Notes: generated from the letters alone by a model not told the origin. Numbered from the stretch's first letter, positions 12,001 through 24,027 are shown. The stretch: 64,000 nt of DNA from Ipomoea triloba (GCF_003576645.1 NC_044923.1:1145255-1209254), one strand, 5' to 3'. Numbers and translations: made by a program.

Positions 12001-12825
12001 AAAAATTAAATCAACACTACTAAATTAAACCAGCAAGTCAATAACTAACATCAAAATTTCAAAAAAAAAAAAACAAAACACAAGTGCACTGGCTGTGCAC
12101 AACTAACATCAGTGCATCACCTATCTCTCTAATCTCTCTATCCTATGCAATCAGCTTTCATCTAACATAGGGAAATTAGGGCAAAAATAAAATTAGGGAA
12201 ATTAAGAAAATTAGGGCAAAAACAAAATTAGAAAAATTAGGGCAAAACCATAATAAATATTTCAAAACTCAAAACTTAGGGAAAAGAATTGAACTAATTA
12301 TTGAAATTAAGATTTATATACCGTCCAAGGAATGAGAAGTTGAGAACGAGATTACAAACTTGAGATCTGAGGGTGAAGACAATTAGACGGAGCCGACTGC
12401 CGGCGAGGAAGCGTGAAACGCAATAGAGCTGACTGGAGTCTAGATCGGCAAACTGGCAGGACCGCTAGACGTCGATCTGGTGACTGGTGGGCGACAGGGC
12501 AGTAGCGAGGCAGAGACGCAGAGCAGAAGAAGCATGAGGCGATAGAGGGAGGACCTGGACCAAACAAAATTAAAAAGGGAATATATATGTGTGTGTGTGT
12601 GCGTGTGTGCGTGTGTGTATTTATGTATAACAACCCCAAAACGACGTCGTTTTGGGGTTGTATAATTTTCGGCAATGCGGCCATGGGGGCAGTTGCCCCT
12701 ATGGCAGCTCCTCCCCTGCCGCGTTATGTGCTTTAGTGATGCAAGATTTGAGTGTTCGACTTATATTGGCACAACATGTATAACGCATGGGTTACATACT
12801 TACTTGTTTTAACCAAATAAACCGT
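9038..12825. repeat. Four-unit ~1-kb tandem array
   Basis: Units start near 9041, 10103, 11066 and 12029 (spacing about 1062, 963 and 963 bp) and are nearly identical. Each holds an A-rich tract, CACAAGTGCACTG, repeated AAATTAGGGCAAAA motifs, a GC-rich stretch, a (TG)n run, a GACGTC-centred palindrome, then GGGGGCAGCTGCC and GTTATGTGCTTTAG. The first unit is longer because two short blocks (9779-9860 and 9886-9970) are duplicated inside it. Each unit has a ~110-codon minus-strand frame that runs through the TG microsatellite (T-H-T-H). It looks like translated repeat, not a gene. Confidence 0.85.
9653..9691. promoter_or_regulatory. 39-bp palindrome centred on GACGTC, repeated in every array unit
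   Basis: TATAACAACCCCAAAACGAC is followed by its near-exact complement. Matching palindromes lie at 10700-10738, 11663-11701 and 12626-12664. The ACGT core could bind bZIP factors or extrude as a cruciform. Regulatory activity is inference only. Confidence 0.5.
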
Positions 12826-12974
12826 GCTCTTTATCATTATTATTATTATTTTAAAAAATTGTTTAATTTTTTTTAGACTTGGTAATTATAACGTATTTAA
12901 TACTTTAATACTTAATACTAAAATAATAAATATCTACCTAAAAACATTTAAGGTTTAAACGATTTAGAGTTATA

Positions 12975-13010
12975 TATTTCGCTCAAAATGACGTCGTTTT
13001 GAGTGAAATA
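12975..13010. promoter_or_regulatory. Second type of GACGTC-centred palindrome with different arms
   Basis: TATTTCGCTCAAAATGAC is followed by GTCGTTTTGAGTGAAATA. The central CAAAAYGACGTCGTTTTG is shared with the array palindromes, but the outer arms (TATTTC.CTC) differ while still pairing with each other. Confidence 0.5.
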
Positions 13011-13155
13011 AACCATTTAAAAAAAAAAGAATAATAGTTAATCGGCCGATTAGGCGGTTGGTGCCTAAGTGGATCACCAATAATGGATTATGAACTAGGC
13101 AAGCTATACCAATTTGTCAATGTTAACAATCCCTACTACTATCTCACAAGGTATA

Positions 13156-13745
13156 ACATAAATCTCATTCCTCTTTCACGAGACAACAATAGATCATCCA
13201 ACTTGCCATTCTATTATGCTTTGTAGAAAACGTGGTGGATCCAAACTTCTAAGTTCTTTGTCAACAAATGCTTGCTTTTTTAGTGAGATTTCACAAGGGG
13301 TCATCGCTCACAGCTTCATCCAATAAGTAGTTCATACTTTTTCATGATCAATTTACAAAATAATTTTCATGTCACTTTTGACCAATCAATTTGAAAGACC
13401 CTTTTATAATAACTCGGATCTCCGCTTTTTTTATGGCATTACATGGGCTAATATTGTTCTTGAAGCCCCACCACAAACTAGTAATTTATGCTAATATTGA
13501 TACATTTGGGCCCTTGACTTTCTGGCTAACTAATGAGTGATAACTCATTGCATCCTTTGTTTTTTTTGTTTTTTTTTTTAAGAGATGATTGATGAATATT
13601 GAAAAAACAAATGAAAAAAGCAAAAAGAGGAAAAAGAAGAAAGAAGAATAAAAGAAAAGACAAAGAAAAAAAAAAGAGAAAAAGAAAGATAATTGGTATT
13701 GCTAGTTGCTTGTTTTGGAGGCAATGATGGCTTGACTTTAAGTCA
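13156..13745 (+). repeat. Diverged direct repeat, copy 2 (partner 2336-2945)
   Basis: Same order and orientation as 2336-2945, ending in the purine-rich tract and the TTGCTTGTTTTGGAGGCAAT block. Sequence between 12826 and 13155 is AT-rich without a gene. Confidence 0.65.
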
Positions 13746-13789
13746 AGTTTAGCCTAAAAAGCGTAGGTGTCAGTGGTACAAGAGGCACC

Positions 13790-14145
13790 CTAGTTTGGAC
13801 TGAACGGTGACTGGGCAGGATTTATCAAATCCGTTGAACTAGTCAGGCTTGCTACTGGCCAATAGTAGTTGAATTTCTTCCGAGTTCCAGGTGGGGTTGG
13901 AGTTACAGGGAGAGTGTCAACCTTTTCTTCTTATATTTCTATTCATTTCCTTTTGGCCTTCTGAGGTATGTATGGTCTGGGTGATTTTTTGGTTTGACCC
14001 TAGTGGGCTTTCTTTGAACATGTCATGCCTAAACGTGGGTGTTTGCGGTAAGAAGTTGTACCGTAGCTTGGCTGAACGGTGACTGGATAGGATTTATCAA
14101 ATCTATTGGTCTAACCATGCTTGCTGTTGACCAATAATAACTAAT
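13790..14145 (+). repeat. Two direct copies of a ~75-bp block
   Basis: TGAACGGTGACTGG.AGGATTTATCAAATC followed by GCTTGCT..TGGCCAATA occurs near 13798 and again near 14073, diverged. The intervening ~270 bp resembles transcribed plant sequence (TTTTCTTCTTATATTTC, GAGGTATGTATGG) but has no open frame that I trust. Confidence 0.5.
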
Positions 14146-14317
14146 CTTGTTAATTAGGGTGCATGTTGATGTGATTGGTTGTTGCCGGTTATGACACAAT
14201 TCTCATTTGGAGGTCTGCATGCCATGTTATTGTTTTCGGCATGTGTGCCATCTTATTCATTGTTTGTTAGTGTCTGATGGCTTGTGTGCCAAGTTTTCAA
14301 TCGTTATATCGTGGAGC

Positions 14318-14756
14318 AGGGTCTACATTGTATTGTGGACCCTAGTCCAAAACGACGTCGTTTCGATGTTAGTGGACGCGGACGCAAATGACTCTAGAAA
14401 ATTCATTATTTATAATACACATAACTATTATCTAGAATACACATAACGTTTGCCCAGAATATTGACACAAAATACACAGAACTCATCCTTCTAACATTCG
14501 AATGCACAAATACATCACAACCTGTGTTAATAACATGAATACACAAAATATTGACACAAAATACACAGAACTCATCCTCCTAAACATTCTTATGCACAAA
14601 CACATCACAACATGCGTTACTAAAATGAATACACAGAACGGTTGCCTAGAATATACAGAACGATAGCCTGGAATACACAGAACGATTACCTAGAATACAC
14701 AGAACTCATCTCCTAATATTTTGGTACAGAGTGTACAATGCATTGTGTACCGTGGT
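14318..14756. mobile_element. MITE-like element with self-palindromic ends (GGGTCTACATT...GTGGACCC)
   Basis: The left end near 14318 reads GGGTCTACATTGTATTGTGG then ACCC and folds on itself. The right end near 14727-14754 is a degenerate copy (GTGTACAATGCATTGTGTAC). The inside holds repeated AATACACAGAAC and GCACAAACACATCACAAC motifs. Similar ends occur at 29601 and 34719, so this is a dispersed family. The GACGTC core also appears at 14349. Confidence 0.5.
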
Positions 14757-15921
14757 CCATGATATAAATTGCCAAGTTTTTATATGAGCCTGTGTCCATT
14801 ATTTTCCATTTACACACTAGCCCAATACTATGCAAGTTGGGTTTACAAAACAATAGTCGATTTTATAAAAAAAATCCAAATCAAGCCCGCTTTATATTGA
14901 CCCATATGGACCATGTTCGACACTTAGAACATGAACTCGAGTCCACATTATAAAGTGGGTCAGATCAAAATACACAATTTACATATTGATGAACATTTAA
15001 TATATAAATTGTGAAGATTTAGTATATAAAATTGTGAACATTCAAAATGATATCCATGCGCTCCATATTCTGCCTCTCTTTACATTCATATATTAGATCT
15101 AATTATATAATTTAAAATAAAAAAAATTGTAATTTATGCTTCTTATAGATATGCCAGTTATTAATGTTACCCTAAATTATTAGTGGTGTAAATGTTGCCC
15201 TTCAATTTTTAAAACGTGACATATAATATCCCCCTTGAATTATTAGTGGTGTAAATGTAATTACCCACCGATCTCCCTATTCAAAGACCACGTTTTTTTC
15301 CCTCTATTTTTTTTCTTCGTTTGTTCTTCTTTCGACAACAACAATGTTTCTCCATCTCCTTATTTGAGGAAGACAATATATATCACGTTTTGAAAATTGA
15401 GGGATAACATTTATATTATTAATAATTCAGGAGTGACATTGATGATTGACATATTTGTGATGAACATAAATTACAAATTTCCTTTTAAAATAATTTAAAT
15501 GATCAATTACATTTTTAAATTCAATAATTCAATTATATTTTCATCTATAATTCAAAAAACACATTTTATTTGTTCTTCTAAAACCCCATGAGCCCAAGTT
15601 TTTAAACCCACAAAATTATAAAATGTCTGCAACGTCACGAGACCAGCTCATTGGTCTCCTTCCGTAGCTATCTGTAATCAATTGCATTCAATCAGATCCA
15701 ACAGCCTCAGAAGGATATAAACTGCATTGGTCGGATCTGATCGGATAATTTCTAATTGCTTCTTTCAAATTAGATCCATTAGATCGTTGTTTTTTAGTTA
15801 AATATTTGTTAAAATTTTTGGTTGTGAGGATTTGATTATCTACATTGCTGCGGTTTTGCTTAATCTATATGCTCTGGAAGCCATAAGGAGTCAACTAAAG
15901 TAAAAATTGAAGTTCTTAGGA
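14757..15921. other. Upstream region of the NPSN11 gene
   Basis: AT-rich sequence. Part of 15120-15480 is inverted about itself (GTAATTTATGCTTCTTATAG near 15130, ATGAACATAAATTAC near 15460) and resembles the TGGTGTAAATGTTGCCC block of the fold-back arms. From about 15600 the composition changes to ordinary promoter/5' UTR sequence, with no clear TATA box. Confidence 0.45.
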
Positions 15922-18900
15922 ATGGCTTCATTGTCGGCGATTAGTGAGGAGCTCGCGGAAATTGAGGGGCAGATTTCGGATCTATTTCGAGCTCTCTCGT
16001 AAGCATTTTCGTTTCGTAGTCCTAGAGTTTAGTAGGATTTTTGTAAACAACGTTGACTCACACAGGTCAATTTTGTACGTGCAATGAGCTTATGTGACTT
16101 GGGAATTTAACTGTTTGTTTTGTTTAATTTGATGGAAAGATGAGTGTTTAGCTATTGTCAATTAATTGTTGATCTTAATGCAGGAATGGGTTTCAGAAAT
16201 TGGAGAAGGTTAAGGACTCCAACAGGCAGAGCAGGATGTTGGAGGAGCTTACTGATAAGATGCGAGAATGTAAGAGGTATTTAATTGCAAACTTCGGTGA
16301 TGATGTTTCAATGTCTTTAACTTTGTAACCTGCATTTTGTGCTACTGAGTTCCTGGTGTGATGCAGAAGATGTTATATTGCAAGTTGTTATTATTTTTTT
16401 ATTATTTTGAATCATTTCTGTCTACTCTTTAATCTTGTATTCTTGTTTGAGCATATTGACTGAGAGCCAGTCATTGTCAACTTTGATGCTCTGCTCAAAT
16501 GAATTGGTTGCTATATATACTGCTTAATTGCTTAATAACTACTACCATGATTCATCATGATTCAATGAGTAGTTTTTTATGGAATGTGATGTGCGCTAAA
16601 GCAATGTAGATGTAATTGATGGAAGAGATGCCTTTCTAGTGTAACAGAGTTTGGGACCAGCAATTTTGTCCAATCTTACTGATAGTGATTTTAACCAAAT
16701 GTACTTCACTGAACTTTGTCCCATCTTCAGCATGATTAATTTATAATTGTCATTTTTGAGCTGCCAGTTCCAGCTATAGGAGCCTAGGAGGGTTGGGATG
16801 TTCAGGGGAACAAAAACCAAGTATCAGTAGTTCCTTTCTTGTTTATGTATGTAACATGTTTACTCTTGTAGTTGAAGACGACTGATCACTGCTTGCCTTG
16901 GCAGGCTGATTAAAGAGTTTGACAGAGAAGTGAAGGATTTGGAGCATAGAAATGATGCAAATACAAACAAGATTCTCGCTGAGAAAAAGCAATCGATGGT
17001 GTGATTTCCTTTTAAAAAAATTATTTTGATGTGGATGGTAGAATTTTATTTTTATTCTTACATCCAAACTGATCCACCCTTCTTATGCAGATCAAAGAGC
17101 TGAACTCATATGTTGCTCTGAAAAAGCAGTAAGCCCTTTTCCCTCACCATCTTCCATTTTCTTTTAAGTGCCGGTTTATTATTATTTTTATCTATATTTT
17201 TTTAATACTCTTGATTCTTTATATAGAAATATGTTTTTCTTTTTTTCCGCTGTTCGCTGTGTTATTTTCACCAATACTTCGCTGGATCCATCCTCATTAA
17301 ATAAATCCAAAATACTACTGCATTTGTTGGTCAGAATCTGAAATTCATTGCTTAGGCTCATTTATTTATATTTCTTTCCATCAATTCTGCCAATCTCCTT
17401 TTGTCTAAAATTTATTTTTTCTTGCTTTTGGTTTGTCTTTTAGTTTATGATTTATTTTATTCTTCTGGTTGATAATGCTCCAGATATGCAACCAACCGTG
17501 ACAACAAGCGAGTAGATCTCTTTGAGGGTCCTAGTGAAGGTTTTGCTGAGGAGAATGGCTTGCTAGCTTCAAGTGAGTGTATTCTTTATGTTTTTTCCAT
17601 CTGTTTGTGTACGTTAAATTTATATTTCTTTGTTTGAATGGCATCAATTTCATTTATGTTGTTTATTTATTTTTTTCATGGCTCCTATTTTTATTTTTGA
17701 AGTCTTACTCATATGATTGTTATCATTTCAAACTATTATTATTTATTTATTTATTATTGTCTCATGATTTTGTTTTTGAGTATCTCTCTCTTTGTCTATA
17801 AATCTCCCATCTTATTAAACAATGTTTTTATTTTCAAAGTATTAGAGTATGAAAACCACTTTGTTGCATTTCTGAGTTCCCTTTTGGCTAAGTACGGATG
17901 TTGATATTGTGCTATCTTGAGAAATTTCATTGCCATATGCCCATATCCATCATCTAGGCAACCAGGCTGTTAATTTCCATAAAAAACTTTGACATATATT
18001 TATTGTTATAGGTTGTTGTTACAGCTTTCTTAAAACTTAGGTGATGAGTTTCCTGCTTCAGAGCCAAAAATTACATGATGCCGTTCAGTTTCAGTCATGT
18101 CTGTTGACATAATTAATGGCTTCAGTTCAAGTAGTCAAGTACATTGAGCATGAAGCAAATATGTATACATATTTATCTTCTTTTCTTGTCATATAAAGCT
18201 TTTTGAGTATAGTTACAATATTTCAGATATGACTAATCAACAGCTAATGGATCATGGGAATAGGATGATGGATGAGACTGATCAAGCCATTGATAGGGCA
18301 CAAAAGGTAATCCATTCAGCTCACTAGTGAACAGCATTTGATGAGATCTATTGGTCTTGTCAGTTTGCTCCCTATCTAAACTCAACTATTCCTTTATTCT
18401 CAGTCTAGTGGACATGCTATTCTGACTTCCCCAAGCAACTTTTGTGATTTTTTTAATATAATATTTTTAAAGAACAATGATAACTAGAGATGTATGTACA
18501 TGTCGTTTACCTAAGAATTTTGATAAGGTGGTTTTCAAGATTGGAAATGGACATAAGTTTAAAGATTCATTTGCTTGTTATACAATTGCAGCAATAGCTT
18601 CCCTTGGTTTTTAAGTGAAGTGGTTTTAAAATAAAACTAAACCAATTAGGCTATCACACATGCAATTGAGAACTGAACTTTGTATGAATCCTTCCATTCC
18701 GGGTTTAATTAGTCTATTTTACAACCATGATGGGCATGATCTTACAGTTGCTCATTCTCCTTGTCATCCACTTATGCCCTGCTGTCCTTATTTGACAAAG
18801 TTCTTCCTTTGTTTAACCCCGTATGGAGTCACAACCTGTATATCTTTTTTTTTTTTCCTTCTCCAAGTTTACTTGTTCAAATCTTTTCATCAAAGTTCAA

Positions 18901-20566
18901 GGCTCTGTAAATTAGTTTCTTCTTGTGCTTTTGTTATTACAGTATGTTCACTTTGTAAATAAGTGAATAATAGCAGACAATTATGGGTTTTTAGCCAACT
19001 ATTCAAATGATGTCAAAGTTACCCTTTTCTCCTACATCATTCACATTACCTACTGCCATGAGGAAGTTAAAAATTTACCAAAAATTGGCCTTGTGTCTCC
19101 AAATTTCAATAAATTCAAGCTTTGTAATTAAAACTAAAAATATTTATTTAATTTTTTTTCTTCTTTTTCCATTTGTTATGTGATCTTAAACATTTAGAAG
19201 CACGATTTTCTTATGCTGTGTTGCTAGGTGGTGCATGAGACTGTTAATGTTGGAACTGAAACTGCAGCAGCTCTGAAAGCACAGGTATCTCTTCTCCTTT
19301 TGGAAACTGGAATTATATATCTAAAAGAAAAATGCATGTTGTACATGCTAAATAATAGCGCTCATTTCTCAGCTCTGCCCTCTTCCTTCTCTTACATATA
19401 CCTTCTCTCTCAGACTGAACAAATGAGTAGGATTGTTAATGAGCTGGATTCAATCCACTTCTCTATCAAGAAGGCTTCTCAATTGGTCAAGGAAATTGGT
19501 AGGCAGGTCAACTTCTGAAATTTTCACATCACTCTTGTATTATACGTTTATTCTTGTTATACAAAATGAAGAGTTTAGTCTTTTAGCTATGTTCTGGAAC
19601 TTACTTGAATCTCTAATTTAGGTTGCAACTGATCGTTGTATTATGGGATTGCTCTTTCTTATTGTGATTGGTGTCATCGCAATCATTATTGTGAAGGTTG
19701 GTCGCTTTCTTTCCTTCCATGTTCTTTCATTTTCTATAAAATGTTTCTATCATATCCATTGCAACCCAAAAAGTGAATTCAGTATATTTGTTTCCGTTGT
19801 TGCATTTACCACATGACACATAAAGATGTCATGCCATTTGTCTTTATCATTAATATAGTTTGGTGACTAGCTTTACGTTCAAATGACATTTTGATGGCTG
19901 TAGCTTTGTACATAATCACACTTTAAATTTTAATACACCACACGTCTTGACACCTCTGGTTCAATTTTAATTTCTGTAATAGAAGGTTAGAAGTTAGAAC
20001 CAATGCAATAGGCTTCTATACACAAACTTGCCCATGTTTTCGGAGAGGTTTTTAAAGTTTGAATCTTTGACTTAATGGTTAACAGTGAGCACTTGCTCAT
20101 TGCACCGAGGCCAACCTTCCATTTGAACTTCTGCTAACGAAATACATAATGGTCTTACCTCCTATTTGTATTCCAATTATCTCGTGCATAGAGTAAAACA
20201 GACCAATAAAACATTTTAATTTGGAAGGATGTTTGCAGTGTATATATATGCATATATATCTCAGTTCGTAAGGGCATACAATAGGTCAATAATATCATAT
20301 AAGTGCCTAACAAGTAACAATAATGTTGTTTAACTAGGATTCTGTCCCCATTTCTTTTACATGAACACGCCCCTTCCCTCCTTGCCCTATGCATTTTTTT
20401 TGAGTACTACTGACTCTGTTACAATGTAATCATAAATAAATCTCATATGAGATACTTATTGAACATTTATTCTCAGATTGTTAATCCCCATAACAAGGAC
20501 ATCCGAGACATCCCGGGATTAGCCCCTCCAGCTCCCAGTCGAAGATTGCTTTCACATCCCAACTGA
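15922..20566 (+). CDS. NPSN11: Novel plant SNARE 11 (Qb-SNARE), ten exons
   Basis: Exons: 15922-15998, 16184-16276, 16905-16998, 17091-17128, 17484-17572, 18227-18306, 19228-19284, 19414-19506, 19622-19696 and 20477-20566, all with GT-AG introns. Together they encode 261 residues, close to the ~265 of Arabidopsis NPSN11. The N-terminal part (S-E-E-L-A-E-I-E-G-Q) is helical. The Qb-SNARE motif covers about residues 132-207 (N-E-L-D-S-I-H-F-S-I-K-K-A-S), with the zero-layer glutamine in A-L-K-A-Q-T-E-Q. A single C-terminal membrane anchor lies at about 214-235, followed by the family tail N-K-D-I-R-D-I-P-G-L-A-P-P. Known role of the family: a target-membrane SNARE partnering the syntaxin KNOLLE in cell-plate fusion. 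Intron 7 (129 nt) is stop-free and in frame. The paralogues NPSN12/13 fit the sequence less well. UTR limits are not determined. Confidence 0.95.
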
Positions 20567-21090
20567 AAGCTTGCAGGAAAGCATTGAAGGGGCACCGGGC
20601 ACACTCGATTTTAGGCACATAGGCGTCTTATTTGCAGAATGTGTGCTTAGCTTGTGACATTATTGGTGAACCCACAAGCTCAAAACCAGGATGCACCCGA
20701 TCATAGCTTCTTCAACTTTGTTAGACATATTCTGATCTGCCATTTTTCGAGAATGACAATTCAAACATTTCAGACATTCTTTTCTATGTTTTGTTGAATA
20801 GATTCGATTTGCAGCAGTGTGTATTCTTTTCTACTGTTCTACACATTATATTTAGAAGTTTTCCATTCCATTAAGGGAAACCTTAACTTATATAAGACAT
20901 GAAATGATCTTTGTGTATACCCTAACATTGTGTAATTACATGATTGTTCTGTGTTTCACATGTTTCATCCCTTTAAACTAGTAGCTGTCAATAGTGTTAT
21001 GCATAAGTTATTAGCTATGGACTATGGTTGTCACAGGAAGTAGATTGCTTCGTGGTACGAAAATCATCGACATAAGAAAATAAATTTATT
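20567..21090 (+). other. 3' flank of NPSN11
   Basis: Probable 3' UTR and downstream sequence. No other gene is visible. Confidence 0.5.
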
Positions 21091-21231
21091 ATATATAAAA
21101 TTAATTGAGAATTTTGTGGGCCCATCGTGATTGTGACATATATTCTTATTAGGAAAAGTGATATTTGTGTGGACCCATCGTCTTTGTAATTAAGATAATT
21201 TAAATAAATCTAGTTTTTTTTATTAATAAAG

Positions 21232-21232
<1 letters not shown>

Positions 21233-21295
<63 letters not shown>
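21233..21295. repeat. (TA)n microsatellite
   Basis: About 31 TA dinucleotides without interruption. Confidence 0.9.
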
Positions 21296-21297
<2 letters not shown>

Positions 21298-21329
21298 CTA
21301 TAGCGAAAGGTTCAGATGCGGGTATAGCT

Positions 21330-21830
21330 TCTTGTGATTGTGCGGTTACATATCTTAAGTATTAAAATGACGCTCCTTAAACAAATCATGCACGTTAAAC
21401 ACAAACAAAACACCTTAAGAATACAAATCACGCACCTAACCACGCACTTTAAGCATATAAACAAAGCACCTTAAGAACACAAAACACATACCTAAAGTTT
21501 TAAAATGGAGCACCTTAAGTTTCAACAATGATGCACCTTAAGCATACGAATCCCACACTACCTTAAGCATTAAAGTGATGCACCTTAAACACACAAACCA
21601 CGCACCTTAATCACACAAACAACGCACCTTAAGAACCTTAAGTTTCAACAAGTCATGCACCTTAAGCATACTTATCACGCACCTTAAGTTTCAAGTTGAA
21701 CCTTAAGTTTCAACAACTACTCACATTAAGCACACAACCCACGCACCTTGAGCACAAAACTCACGCACCTTAAGCACAAAAAGCACGCACCTTAAGAATG
21801 AAAATCACTCACCTTAAATTTGACCTAAAT
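21330..21830. repeat. CACCTTAAG short-period repeat
   Basis: CACCTTAA recurs at least a dozen times at irregular spacing of about 18-40 bp, usually followed by GCACACAA, GCATAC or GTTTCAA and preceded by CACG. Confidence 0.75.
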
Positions 21831-22093
21831 GTAAAAATTATCAAATTGCCACTACTTTTTTTTTTTTTAATTATGTTAATTTTGAACGGTGATTTAAGTA
21901 AGATTAATGATTCAGATTTAACAACACAATCGCACGGAACACATCCAACCACACAGGAACTCTCAACATATATAAAATTAATTAATTAAGAATTTTGTGG
22001 TCCCATCGTGATTGTGACATATATTCTTATTAGGAAAAGTGGTATTTTTGTGGTCCCATCGTCTTTGTAGTTAAGTTAATTTAAATAAATGTA

Positions 22094-22428
22094 GTAAATA
22101 AATTTAGCCTTTTTTTTTTCTTTTTTTTTTTTTTAAAGTTTTCGGATACTAATGACTCTATTACATTGTCATATCTGTTTATCTACACTTGCTCGATCTT
22201 ATAATTTTTCATTTAGGAGAGTTACTATATGCCACTTCACCACAAGGTCATTAGTAACAAATTTAGCGCCCTTAATTGTTTATATTGTTGTACTTTTAAT
22301 ATCTACTGTAATATAATTGTTAAACTCCATTAACATATGTTATTTTTATAATTTAGAGTCAAAATTTATGGTTAAAAATGTCATTCACATTGAGAGAATA
22401 AAATTTTAATGATAGATATTGATTATAG
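22094..22428. other. AT-rich spacer, no gene seen
   Basis: Contains two T runs and short AT-rich motifs only. Confidence 0.5.
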
Positions 22429-22564
22429 TTTAAGTGACAAAAATAACCTCATAAGAAAGAGTTTGCTAACAAATTGGAGTTTATAAGTACTATATAACAT
22501 GCACAATGAACTGAAAATGCAGCATAATAGACAATTAAGATATTAAATTTATTTAAATCAATTA

Positions 22565-22855
22565 GGGCCATTCACATTAGTAGTTTTTGGTCAGTTTTTG
22601 AGACAAAATGGTTGATGTGAAAGTGAGAGAGAAAATGAGGTTCTTGCACGAAGATGAAATTTTTGTCTCCTTGAGTGGACCCCTAAAAAAAAAACAAGCA
22701 CACCAACTTTTGCATGCGCGTACACTACACGCGCTCGTTAGGCGCGTTTAGAAGACCTTTTTATTACTTTTTTTTTTTTTTTTTTGTTTTTTCTGCCCCT
22801 TTTTTTTTGTCTCCCACCTAATATGCACTTAAAAATTTCTCTATTGAAAATGCTC
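22565..22855. mobile_element. TTA-flanked MITE, copy in repeat unit 1
   Basis: TTA on both sides. The left end GGGCCATTCACATTAGTAG is similar to the complement of the right end (GAGCATTTTCAATAGAG). The TTA target and GRGCATYYYCA ends suggest a Tourist-like PIF/Harbinger MITE. Class assignment is inference. Confidence 0.5.
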
Positions 22856-23312
22856 TTAGTAGAAACCAAATACACGTGAGCCATAAGTGTTGTTTTCTCT
22901 TCTTATTATTGTAAAAATCATACTCAATTAAGTAATTTTGTAACCCCATTGTAATTGAATTTATCCATATGCCAATTGTGAGTGAGTTGTGACACAGTAC
23001 TCTGTATATATACACAAATACATAATACATATATTCTTATTATCGTAAAAAATTTATACTTAATTAATTAAAAAAAATATTACAACCAGATTATATTGTA
23101 ACTAGGATTACACGTGACCTCATTTACTTTGTATATATAAGCGAATATAGGATTCATATATTCTTATTATTGTAAAAAAAACTTATCCTTAAATAAGAAA
23201 TATTACAATGCGATTATATTATTACTAGACTGGATCACACATTCACACCTACCACACTCGTGACGCGTTATTTTGTGTACGAAATACACATATTGGTAGC
23301 AATTTTAACGCC

Positions 23313-23320
23313 TATAAATA
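23313..23320 (+). promoter_or_regulatory. TATA box copy with no gene behind it (also at 24223, 25155, 30244)
   Basis: TATAAATA in the same CCTATAAATAGTGTTGTTAT context as the two MADS promoters. Copies at 23313, 24223, 25155 and 30244 are followed by the next repeat instead of a coding region. Whether they fire is unknown. Confidence 0.5.
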
Positions 23321-23474
23321 GTGTTGTTATAGTTTAAGTGACAAAAATAACCTCATAAGAAAGAGTTTGCTAACAGATTGGAGTTTTATAAGTACTATAT
23401 AACATGCACAATGGACTGAAAACGCACCATAATAGACAATATAATTAAGATATTAAATTTATTTAAATCAATTA

Positions 23475-23760
23475 GGGCATTCTCATTAGTAGTTTTTGGT
23501 GAGGTTTTTGAGACAAAATGGTTGATGTGAAAGTGAGAGAGAAAATGAGGTTCTTGCACGAAAATGAAGTTTTTTGTCTCCTTGAGTGGGTCCTAAAAAA
23601 AAAAAAAGACAAACGACCACCAACTTTCACATGGTGTGCACAGCTGCGCCAATCGGCGCGTACACTATACGCGCCCGTTGAGCGCTTTAGAAGTTTTACT
23701 TTTTTTTTTTTGTTTTCTCCGCACCTAATATGACACTTAAAAATTTCTATTGAAATGCTC
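23475..23760. mobile_element. TTA-flanked MITE, copy in repeat unit 2
   Basis: Same element as 22565-22855, with GGGCATTCTCATTAGTAG at the left and TGAAATGCTC at the right, TTA on each side. Inside, GCGCGTACACTATACGCGC is a short palindrome. Confidence 0.55.
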
Positions 23761-24027
23761 TTAGTAGAAACCAAATTGTTTTCCCCTCTTATTATTGTAA
23801 AAATCATACTCAATTAAGTAATTTTGTAACCATTGTAATTGAACTTATCCATATGCCAGTTGTGGTGAGTTGTGACACATACTCTGTATATATACACAAA
23901 TACATAATACATATATTCTTATTATCGTAAAAAATTTATACTTAATTAATTAAAAAATATTACAACCAATTATATTGTAACTAGGGTTACACGTGACCTC
24001 ATTTACTTTGTATATATAAGCGAATAT

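Larger units (their letters stand above)
21091..22093. mobile_element. TRIM-like element: ~123-bp direct repeats around a CACCTTAAG-rich core
   Basis: 21091-21213 and 21968-22093 are direct repeats (GTGATTGTGACATATATTCT, TATTAGGAAAAGTG, CCATCGTCTTTGTA). They enclose 754 bp holding a (TA)n run and many copies of CGCACCTTAAGCACACAA. The 11-base string AAATAAATTTA lies outside both repeats (21079-21089, 22096-22106) and could be a target duplication or chance in AT-rich DNA. No coding region, primer-binding site or polypurine tract was identified, so a non-TRIM tandem duplication interrupted by another insertion is also possible. Confidence 0.45.

Noticed and set aside
9377..12684. Four ~110-codon minus-strand frames in the 1-kb array
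   Set aside because: They run through a TG microsatellite, giving T-H-T-H runs. The remainder is R/S/P-rich without a domain, and the start is in a transposon-like GC stretch.
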